Assembly: GCA_902766525.1 (NCBI GenBank)
Contig: CACXDX010000159.1
Span: 1 to 5,446 of the forward strand
DNA: 5,446 nt
Direction: 5' to 3'
Source of the DNA: an uncultured Bacillota bacterium
GTDB taxonomy: Bacteria; Bacillota; Dehalobacteriia; UBA7702
The notes below the pieces were generated by a model. The model was not told the origin of the DNA. It saw only the letters and a program-made list of their open reading frames with translations, and ran no database searches. Shown here piece after piece: positions 1 through 5,446 of the stretch (position 1 is the first letter of the stretch; every line of letters begins with the position of its first letter). Position numbers and translations under genes: made by a program.

Positions 1-786
1 CGGCGTAAACACCTTATCGGCATAATAGAAAGCGGTGGTGATACCCGGACCGATCTTTTCCGCGGCGGACGCGTCGATCAGATAGCAGAACAGATATGCG
101 GAAGTCGTCACAATGGTAACAACAACCGTCTTCATGAAAAAGGGCAGATATTCCGCGTGAAGATCGAGACGGACACGGTAGAGAAAACGCTCCTTAATCG
201 CGTAGGGGATCGTCATCGCGAATTGCAGCAGCCAGGCCGCGGCGACGGCGATCACGTAATAGAGAACGGAATCGTGTTCGGCGAAGAAGATCAGGAAAAC
301 GATGAGAAACAGGGAATAAGGCAAGCTCATGCTGCCCTGGAGCGCGAAATGATCCATCGACTGATATACCGCCACCAGTAAATAAGTCACAACGATCACC
401 GGCAGCGTCAACGCCATGAGGCGCATAAACGTGACCATTTCCGGATCACTCAGCGGCCAAAGCAGATCCGCGATGGGCTTCACCGTAGCAAGTTCCCAAA
501 ATACAAGGCAGATCAGACTGAGAATGAGGCCGAAGGTAATAACATTATTGGCCGCGGCTTCGCCTTCCTTCCGCCCTTTCGTCATCGTTTTGGTGATGAT
601 CGGCACGGCGGCGACACACATCGCGTAAGCAATGGTCGTAAACAGATAGATCGTTTTGTTATAGGAAGCGTAAAAGGCATCGATGGCGCCGAAAACATTG
701 GCCTGGATCGATTCGCGCAGAATCCCGAGGACCTTCGCCAAAATCGTAATCACCATAACGCTGCCGATCGCCGTAAGAACACCACC
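1..786 (-). other. MurJ/MviN flippase half, N-terminal part
   Basis: Residues 393-654 correspond to roughly residues 1-255 of E. coli MurJ, about seven of its fourteen helices; the rest lies outside the window. MurJ flips lipid II, and related MOP-superfamily proteins flip other lipid-linked glycans. By recalled alignment, E. coli Arg24-Asp25 correspond to Arg416-Glu417, and Asp39 to Asp428. Arg18 is Lys410. The Arg52 position is hydrophobic (Leu440/Phe441). The TDAFF, FPYIL and YYADR landmarks appear as IDAFY, LPVIV and YYADK. Confidence 0.85.
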
Positions 787-1962
787 GTGTTTTTTCTTTT
801 GCTTCCGCTCCGAAGAAACTTCTTCCCGAACGGGCACCGCTTCCTCGGTGAAGTCTTCTTTTTCGCGATTCAACAGGATATCTCTGATCTTATGGTCGTA
901 ATCCTGCAGACGAGTTCTCAATTCTTCCGCTTTCGCCGCCGTTTTCGCAACCGATTCTTCACGCCGAGCCATCGTTTCTTCATAAGCCCGGATCAATTTG
1001 TCCGCGGAGAAGGACCGCACATCGGAAATACAGCGATGATCCACGGAAGCCATAAAGGCGTCCACTTTGGGATCGTAAGAAATACCGATCATCGGCACAT
1101 TCATCATCACCGCAAAGATCAAAGAGTGGAGCCGCACCCCAACGAGACAATCCAGATTTCCGATAATGGAAAGCATCTCATCACTGAGATGCTTTTCCGT
1201 AACACTATAGACGTCATGATCCAAACGTTCGGCGATGGCTTCGACTACGGCGGCATCCTGCTCATAATGGAACGGGATCAACACCGAGTCAACCTGAAAT
1301 TGTTCTTTCAAAGCCCGAATGGAAGCGGCAATCGCGTCGAGGAAACCGCTTTCCATATCCGCGGATTTTACAGCCCAGCCGACAATGGGACGATTTTCGG
1401 AACGTACCAAACCGATGCTTTCCAAAATTTCCTTCCCTTTATCCAAACTCGGTCTGGTGCCGGCCAGAACGGGATCGGCGGTAATGGTGATTTTTTCCGA
1501 GGGAATGCCGATTTCTTCAAGCAGTGCGGCGGATCCGTTATCCCGCACGGCGATCTCATCGACCTTTTTCAGCACCCTTGCCGTGAGCCGTCGATGACTT
1601 TTTTTGCGAATCGGGCCGATCCCCTGAGAATAAAGCAGGATCTTCTTCCCGTAAAAATGCGCCATGCTGATAATAAAGAGATAATAAAGCAGACTTTTTC
1701 CTGAGGTGACGTCCTGAAGCAAACTGCCGCCGCCGAAAATCAAGGCGTCGCAATTTTTGATCGCGGCAAGGATCTTTTTGATCTTCATGCGTTCAACGGC
1801 ATGAACGCCGTATTTTTTTGCAGTATCAGCCGGGTTTTGAGATAAAACCGTCAGATCCGCGTCTCCCAGTTCACTGCGGATATTCTCAACGACAGTGCGC
1901 AGGATCGATTCATCCCCGATGTTATTAAAACCATAATATCCGGCTATCAAAAGTTTAATCAT
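1..1962 (-). CDS. csaB: CsaB-type polysaccharide pyruvyl transferase fused to MurJ/MviN-type lipid flippase (partial, C-terminus beyond window)
   Basis: The frame is open for 654 codons from ATG at 1962-1960 to the window edge; I read every codon and found no stop. Residues 1-325 match CsaB, which transfers pyruvate from phosphoenolpyruvate to cell-wall polysaccharide: N-terminal GYYGFNNIGDE (8-18), GGGSLLQD (77-84), YSQGIGPI (111-118), VRD (139-141), ADPV (162-165), RLHSLIFA (277-284) and GISYDPKVDAF (293-303). Residues 326-392 form a charged, probably helical linker ending in KQKKKH. Residues 393-654 match the first half of MurJ/MviN: KVLGILRES (410-418), DAFYAS (428-433), AVPI (452-455), an ALTLPVIVVTYLLVAVYQSM segment (517-536) and FYYADK (645-650). 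About seven membrane helices are visible. The basic linker end before the first helix puts the CsaB half in the cytosol. GAGG at 1974-1977 selects this ATG. Domain calls are secure; the flippase substrate is inferred. Confidence 0.93.
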   Translation of the reverse strand, partial: MIKLLIAGYYGFNNIGDESILRTVVENIRSELGDADLTVLSQNPADTAKKYGVHAVERMKIKKILAAIKNCDALIFGGGSLLQDVTSGKSLLYYLFIISMAHFYGKKILLYSQGIGPIRKKSHRRLTARVLKKVDEIAVRDNGSAALLEEIGIPSEKITITADPVLAGTRPSLDKGKEILESIGLVRSENRPIVGWAVKSADMESGFLDAIAASIRALKEQFQVDSVLIPFHYEQDAAVVEAIAERLDHDVYSVTEKHLSDEMLSIIGNLDCLVGVRLHSLIFAVMMNVPMIGISYDPKVDAFMASVDHRCISDVRSFSADKLIRAYEETMARREESVAKTAAKAEELRTRLQDYDHKIRDILLNREKEDFTEEAVPVREEVSSERKQKKKHGGVLTAIGSVMVITILAKVLGILRESIQANVFGAIDAFYASYNKTIYLFTTIAYAMCVAAVPIITKTMTKGRKEGEAAANNVITFGLILSLICLVFWELATVKPIADLLWPLSDPEMVTFMRLMALTLPVIVVTYLLVAVYQSMDHFALQGSMSLPYSLFLIVFLIFFAEHDSVLYYVIAVAAAWLLQFAMTIPYAIKERFLYRVRLDLHAEYLPFFMKTVVVTIVTTSAYLFCYLIDASAAEKIGPGITTAFYYADKVFTP
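787..987 (-). other. Charged linker joining the CsaB and MurJ halves
   Basis: Residues 326-392 are rich in Glu, Lys, Arg and Ala and have almost no Gly or Pro until near residue 377. This suggests a helix or coiled coil (heptad-like Leu/Ile at about 348, 352, 359, 362), followed by an acidic stretch (EKEDFTEEAVPVREE) and a basic KQKKKH just before the first membrane helix. The basic end fits the positive-inside rule. I saw no ribosome binding site with a start codon here that would make the flippase a separate protein. Confidence 0.75.
988..1962 (-). other. CsaB pyruvyl transferase domain of the fusion protein
   Basis: Residues 1-325 of the fusion cover a whole polysaccharide pyruvyl transferase (PS_pyruv_trans) domain, from the first beta strand and its glycine-rich loop (KLLIAGYYG) to the closing SYDPKVDAF motif and a final helix. 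CsaB proteins are usually about 350-370 residues, so nothing is missing. Known CsaB enzymes are needed for binding SLH-domain proteins to the wall. No SLH domain is visible in this window, so S-layer use is an inference from the family. Confidence 0.92.
1168..1197 (-). other. Perfect inverted repeat (mRNA hairpin) inside the csaB coding region
   Basis: AAAGCATCTCA at 1195-1185 and TGAGATGCTTT at 1180-1170 form an 11-bp perfect stem. The four-base loop reads GTGA in the mRNA sense, a GNRA-type tetraloop. After an A-C mismatch one more G-C pair can form. It falls in codons for residues 256-265. No T-run follows on the minus strand, so it is not an intrinsic terminator. The structure is seen in the sequence; any function is unknown. 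Confidence 0.6.
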
Positions 1963-1973
1963 AAAAAGAGTTG

Positions 1974-1977
1974 CCTC
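1974..1977 (-). promoter_or_regulatory. Shine-Dalgarno site of the csaB-murJ fusion, overlapping the upstream stop codon
   Basis: GAGG on the minus strand, eleven bases before the ATG at 1962. Its first two bases (1977-1976) are also the last two of the TGA that ends the DUF5693 gene (1978-1976). This suggests that translation of the two genes is coupled. Confidence 0.65.
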
Positions 1978-4129
1978 ACACTTTCGGTGCAATGAAAACA
2001 GCAGCCGCCTTTTTTATCAGACGATAGAGCGCTTCAAGAACGATCACGGCACAAATCGCGAACACGAGCCCGAGTCCGAGACCGATCATGACACGGCAAA
2101 AACTGAGGAAGATACCGGTACGGATATGAAGAAAAGTATTGACGATACTGACCAAACCGACCATGGCGCCGACGCCGCAAATCAGCGGAACCCCGGGAAT
2201 ATGACGGCGATAGGCCCAGATCATCATCGCGATGCAGGGATAGCCGATCAGGAATTCCTTGGTTCGGGGCCGGGCCACAAAGAATTCTTCCATGAAATTA
2301 CGGATCTCAATTTCCAAAGTGGGAACAAGATCATTTTCAATATTTCCGGTACGAATGATGTAATATACACCAAGCAGACCGATAAAGCAAACAACTGCCG
2401 CGGCGATCATCATCAGGAAAACGCCGCGCCGTTTAACGGAAGTGTCAAGATATTGATTCCACCGCTCTTTCTTTTCTCTGAAACCGACATCCCCTCCGCT
2501 GTATACACTCCTTTCCAGGAAGAATACCTGCAGAGCGCTGATCAGGAAGATCAAAAGCGGCAGCAGCTGCATGACTTTCACCCCGCGGTAGAGACTGAGT
2601 TCCAGAATATATTCGGAATCCGACAACGAAGCCGCAACAAAGAGAGCTCCGCAGAAAGCAACGGCAAACAAAGCCAAGATTGTCACCACGGCTTCAAACA
2701 AAATCCGCCCGAAGGAATGTTCCTTCTCCCGGCTCGCCTGCAGATATCGATTGATACCGACCGCGGCGAGGCAGGGCATCACCGTTCCGCCCGCCAGCGA
2801 AAGCAGTATTTTTGAAGTGCTTGGCATAACGAAAAGCGCCGCGGCGACACACAGGATCCCGATCGCGGTCAGAATCAGCTGTGTTTTGCGTTTCAGCGCT
2901 GTAAACTGTGATAACAGTAATACGGCAGCAGCCACCTCACCGATACCGATCAGGAAATAAAGCAGTGTTGAAGGATGATTCGCCCGCATCGGCGTGACCG
3001 TATCAAAGGTAAAACCGTAACGCGCCATCCGCTCTTTAATCCCCACAACCAAATCATCATAAGCCTGTGGATCCGTGATGTAAACAGACGGAGAACCGTC
3101 ATTTTTTGTTTTATCCGCGTTAACAATACCCCTGAGATAGATCACACGGCAGTTTCTCTCATAAACAGCACGATAAAACGAATTGACGATCTCTTCGGAA
3201 CTGCTGTAGTGGTAGACGCCGTAACGTTCCATCACAAAATTCCAGGCATTAAAAACGCGAACGGCGTTATAATCGATACTCTGAACGAACTGGTTGGAAC
3301 CGGGCCACTGAATATTGCCCTGTTCCGTCATGGTTTCGGTAACAGCAAAAGCGGCACCGGTTTTTTCCAAATAATCCGCCAGCGGTTTTGCCCATTCTTC
3401 TTCGTCAAAACCGACAAGGCTGTCGCCGCTGTTCATAAAATACGGAGGATCATACTGCGCAAATTCACGAAATACGGCTTCCCCGAAACGGGCGCTGTTG
3501 ATACCGTCAACGGTTTTGGTGCGGGGGATCACGACACAACCGTTTCCCTCGATGGCTTTCACCTGCTTCGGCCAAAGACCGAGGCTGAATTCAGCCAAAT
3601 TTTTACCGCCGCTGCCGTCGGCATTATCATAGATCCAAAGATAATAATGATCTCCTGCAGCCACTGTTTTTAATTTAACGTCATCAAGTCTTTCCCGAAA
3701 TGCGTCGGCAATCCACTCCGCTTCTTCCGCTTTATCGCAAATCACCAAAAGATCCGAACGATATTCCGATGCTTCCAGCAAAGAGATGACTTCCTCGGGA
3801 TATTCTTCTCTCCAATCGGGATCACTCATAATCCCTTCCGTCGTTCTGTACCAAATTTTTTCCTGAGGATTGGCGGCCAGCGCATTTAAATTCGTCTCAA
3901 ACAAAGCAACTTTTGTCACACCCCTGTTTGAGAAAAACTTCAACCATTCTTCGATGCTGAAATCCGATTGATCCGCCATCAAGGCATAATCGGAGTAATC
4001 AATCACGATATCATAGTTCTTTTCCGCGGTTTCGATCCGTTCCCGCTGAACGACGACAAAAACAGCCGCCAACAAACCGATCAAAAAGAGAACGAGGATA
4101 ATTTTATCCAAATTATAATACTTTTTCAT
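1976..4129 (-). CDS. DUF5693 family multi-pass membrane protein
   Basis: This complete 717-residue protein has no established function. An N-terminal anchor (about 9-28, IILVLFLIGLLAAVFVVV) is followed by an outer domain (about 30-385), then roughly eight or nine membrane helices (near 387-408, 417-435, 440-460, 478-501, 517-537, 569-592, 627-666, 675-705). Landmarks I recall from DUF5693 proteins are VTKVALFETNLNAL (71-84), YNAVRVFN (287-294), ERNCRVIYLR (324-333), RTGN (593-596), ARPRTKEFLIGYP (619-631) and SIVNTFLHIRTG (661-672). The start is set by AGGGG nine bases upstream and by the immediate basic-hydrophobic signal anchor. It ends 13 bp before the csaB fusion, a neighbourhood I recall from clostridial genomes, which points to wall polysaccharide synthesis or export. 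The outer domain might be a barrel-like glycan-binding or enzyme fold, but I see no catalytic motif. Confidence 0.86.
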   Translation of the reverse strand: MKKYYNLDKIILVLFLIGLLAAVFVVVQRERIETAEKNYDIVIDYSDYALMADQSDFSIEEWLKFFSNRGVTKVALFETNLNALAANPQEKIWYRTTEGIMSDPDWREEYPEEVISLLEASEYRSDLLVICDKAEEAEWIADAFRERLDDVKLKTVAAGDHYYLWIYDNADGSGGKNLAEFSLGLWPKQVKAIEGNGCVVIPRTKTVDGINSARFGEAVFREFAQYDPPYFMNSGDSLVGFDEEEWAKPLADYLEKTGAAFAVTETMTEQGNIQWPGSNQFVQSIDYNAVRVFNAWNFVMERYGVYHYSSSEEIVNSFYRAVYERNCRVIYLRGIVNADKTKNDGSPSVYITDPQAYDDLVVGIKERMARYGFTFDTVTPMRANHPSTLLYFLIGIGEVAAAVLLLSQFTALKRKTQLILTAIGILCVAAALFVMPSTSKILLSLAGGTVMPCLAAVGINRYLQASREKEHSFGRILFEAVVTILALFAVAFCGALFVAASLSDSEYILELSLYRGVKVMQLLPLLIFLISALQVFFLERSVYSGGDVGFREKKERWNQYLDTSVKRRGVFLMMIAAAVVCFIGLLGVYYIIRTGNIENDLVPTLEIEIRNFMEEFFVARPRTKEFLIGYPCIAMMIWAYRRHIPGVPLICGVGAMVGLVSIVNTFLHIRTGIFLSFCRVMIGLGLGLVFAICAVIVLEALYRLIKKAAAVFIAPKV

Positions 4130-4138
4130 TCGTCGTTT

Positions 4139-4143
4139 CCCCT
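4139..4143 (-). promoter_or_regulatory. Shine-Dalgarno site of the DUF5693 gene
   Basis: AGGGG on the minus strand, nine bases before the ATG at 4129. It lies in the 30-bp gap after the TAA of the surface protein gene and fixes the start of the DUF5693 gene. Confidence 0.75.
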
Positions 4144-4159
4144 ATGCTTTTTTCAATCC

Positions 4160-5446
4160 TTATCTTTCCGCTGCGGGAGCTTCTTCCGCCGCATCAGACT
4201 TTCCGGTCTCTTTCGCTTCTCCGTCGAGGTCTTCGGAGCCTTCCTCCGTCAAAGGATCCCGCCGATTTTCAAAAGCCTTTCGTTTTTTTTCGTCGATTTT
4301 GTTCTCTTTTCCGGAATTGCCGGTCAATACCGCCCATTTCTTCTTTAAACCTTCTTTCCCGTATATCCGATAGAGTATACCGAAGAGCGCGGCGACAATT
4401 AATATTCCTTCAAAGATCAAGGCAATGATCGTGAGCCAATTATCATTTTTGGGGAACAAGATATCACTGCCGTCATAAGGCGCGATAAAATAATCACAGC
4501 AGTGGGTCAGTTCAAAGCTGAACTGCCCGCTTCCCGCTTCGATCGATCCCGTATAAGAAGCTGAATGAACTTCGGGATCGTACAAATAAAGTCCTTGCTC
4601 AGATGCATTATCAAGATTGGCGTGGATGATGACCGTGGCCTTTCCCGGAATTTCCCCGTCCTGTTCAAAATGGAGAACCAGCGGATTTTCGGCCATGCGC
4701 GAAATGGTCTCCCACGCATCGGTTTCCTCGCTGATGATCATATTGAAATCCATCGGCGTTTCTATATCCGCACCTTCAAAAATGATTTCATAGCGAATGC
4801 CGCGATTGGTTTCTCCGCTCAGCGTCAGCGGATCCGCTCCTCCCTGATAAGCTTTAAAGGTGGCGGCGGGGATGATGCCGCCCACAGTATCTTGAAGCGG
4901 AAAAACATCAGGATCTTCCTCTTTCTGCAAATTTACTTTGCTGAGAAAGTATTCACCGCCCTTTTCCACGCTGAAGGACGCCACGGAATTCTTGACCTGA
5001 CAATTCGTCACCAACTCCATGCCGCCCGTGTCGGGATCACAATAATATAAATGATATGCCCCATCGGCCAAAGCCACAGTAACCTGCGCCGTAGCCTTCC
5101 CCGGGAAGGAACCCTGATGAGCGAAGCAAATGATCTCCGCATCGGAAGCCGCTTTCAAAATTCTCGCTCTGTTGGCGGAATCCGCCGTAATCACGGCGTT
5201 GAAATCTTTCGGTTCCCGAATATCCTTGCCGGCAAAAGTGATGGTGTATTTTTCACTTTCATTCCAAACCCCTTCATAGGCAATGCGGTCATTGGTACCC
5301 TTGATTTTTTCAAAAACCGCTTTCAGCACCGTTGTACCTTGTTCCGCCTTTTGTGTTGCCGTCACTCCGGCCATATTTCCCGCCGCTGCGGAATTACCGC
5401 CCGAGGAGGAGCCGGTCGAAAGATTGGAAGAAGATGCGTTACTTGA
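4160..5446 (-). CDS. Cell-surface protein with two tandem extracellular domains and a C-terminal membrane anchor (partial, N-terminus beyond window)
   Basis: The last 428 residues are visible (residue 1 is codon 5446-5444). The order is a Ser/Gly/Asn linker (1-24), two related beta-rich domains (about 48-170 and 196-322), one membrane helix (about 337-361, WLTIIALIFEGILIVAALFG) and a charged cytosolic tail (364-428), basic first and acidic at the end. The N-side is therefore outside the cell. Both domains carry DFN, PGKAT and a closing (E/D)YF(L/I) motif, a pattern resembling beta domains of large Gram-positive surface proteins. An ATG at 5374-5372 is probably internal: the frame stays open upstream, the Ser/Gly stretch looks like protein linker, and a start there would give no signal peptide. 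No LPXTG or SLH motif is visible. Its function is unknown. It lies 30 bp upstream of the DUF5693 gene and is probably cotranscribed with it. Confidence 0.82.
   Translation of the reverse strand, partial: SSNASSSNLSTGSSSGGNSAAAGNMAGVTATQKAEQGTTVLKAVFEKIKGTNDRIAYEGVWNESEKYTITFAGKDIREPKDFNAVITADSANRARILKAASDAEIICFAHQGSFPGKATAQVTVALADGAYHLYYCDPDTGGMELVTNCQVKNSVASFSVEKGGEYFLSKVNLQKEEDPDVFPLQDTVGGIIPAATFKAYQGGADPLTLSGETNRGIRYEIIFEGADIETPMDFNMIISEETDAWETISRMAENPLVLHFEQDGEIPGKATVIIHANLDNASEQGLYLYDPEVHSASYTGSIEAGSGQFSFELTHCCDYFIAPYDGSDILFPKNDNWLTIIALIFEGILIVAALFGILYRIYGKEGLKKKWAVLTGNSGKENKIDEKKRKAFENRRDPLTEEGSEDLDGEAKETGKSDAAEEAPAAER
4481..4861 (-). repeat. Tandem protein domain, copy 2
   Basis: Visible residues 196-322 of the surface protein, about 152 residues after copy 1. 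YEIIFEGADIETPMDFNMII (219-238) matches the copy 1 segment at 11 of 20 positions. PGKAT (267-271), GLYLYDPE (285-292) and CCDYFIA (316-322) keep the order and spacing. Copy 1 has no counterpart to the adjacent Cys-Cys at 316-317. Confidence 0.8.
4937..5305 (-). repeat. Tandem protein domain, copy 1
   Basis: Visible residues 48-170 of the surface protein. Landmarks are YTITFAGKDIREPKDFNAVI (67-86), PGKAT (115-119), YHLYYCDPD (131-139) and GGEYFLS (163-169). It is the first copy of a repeat detectable in the protein but not at the DNA level. Cysteines lie at 107, 136 and 149. Confidence 0.8.

Noticed and set aside
754..756. ATG at fusion residue 403 as a separate murJ start
   Set aside because: No ribosome binding sequence precedes it, and starting there would remove part of the first membrane helix. 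The continuous frame is the simpler reading.
1168..1197. Hairpin as a transcription terminator
   Set aside because: It sits in the middle of a coding region, is only moderately GC-rich, and is not followed by a T-run on the minus strand.
787..1704. Long plus-strand open frame of 305 codons
   Set aside because: It lies antisense to the well-supported CsaB domain, has an odd composition rich in Phe, His, Arg and Gln, and matches no family I know. It is a shadow of the codon pattern on the other strand.
2126..3673. Plus-strand open frames of about 230 codons (2126-2815 and 2975-3673)
   Set aside because: Both are antisense to the DUF5693 gene, have low-quality composition, and have no recognisable motif or ribosome site supporting them.
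4827..4838. Twelve-base palindrome AGCGGATCCGCT
   Set aside because: About one 12-base palindrome is expected by chance in a window of this length, and this one lies within coding sequence with no other sign of an operator.
5372..5374. ATG as the true start of the surface protein
   Set aside because: The frame continues open to the window edge through a Ser/Gly/Asn linker, there is no strong Shine-Dalgarno site, and a start here would leave a secreted-type protein without a signal peptide.
4565..5446. Plus-strand open frames opposite the surface protein gene (4565-5050 and 5051-5446)
   Set aside because: The minus strand carries a repeated domain, membrane helix and linker in one frame; these frames are shadows.

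Overview
The window holds three consecutive genes, all on the minus strand, packed with 13 and 30 bp between them. They fill it almost completely, so no gene-free stretch exceeds 300 bases. Both outer genes are cut by the window edges. In transcription order (right to left) they are: (1) the C-terminal 428 residues of a single-pass surface protein with two tandem extracellular domains; (2) a complete 717-residue polytopic membrane protein of the DUF5693 family; (3) the first 654 residues of a protein that joins a CsaB-type polysaccharide pyruvyl transferase to a MurJ/MviN-type lipid flippase in one frame.

The likely host is a Gram-positive-type bacterium of the Bacillota, most probably a clostridial or related lineage. 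The grounds are the DUF5693-csaB neighbourhood, the CsaB subfamily itself (pyruvylation of secondary cell-wall polysaccharide), AGGGG/GAGG Shine-Dalgarno sites, and a surface protein with a Ser/Gly linker, C-terminal membrane anchor and charged cytosolic tail. Base composition looks balanced by eye. No marker gene fixes the taxon.

Functionally this reads as a cell-envelope operon. CsaB enzymes add ketal-pyruvate to wall polysaccharide, which in S-layer bacteria makes the ligand for SLH domains. MurJ/MOP proteins flip lipid-linked glycans across the membrane. Fusing them suggests that the pyruvylated lipid-linked intermediate is handed directly to its exporter. DUF5693 is an uncharacterised membrane protein with a large outer domain, and its position directly upstream suggests a part in the same pathway. 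The upstream surface protein may be a client or partner, but nothing in its sequence proves that.

The main discovery candidate is the CsaB-MurJ fusion, verified codon by codon from the start at 1962 to the window edge. Secondary points are the tandem duplicated ectodomain of the surface protein, with unusual cysteines, and a long perfect hairpin with a GNRA-type loop inside the csaB coding region. I saw no RNA genes, mobile elements, CRISPR arrays, terminators or promoters.
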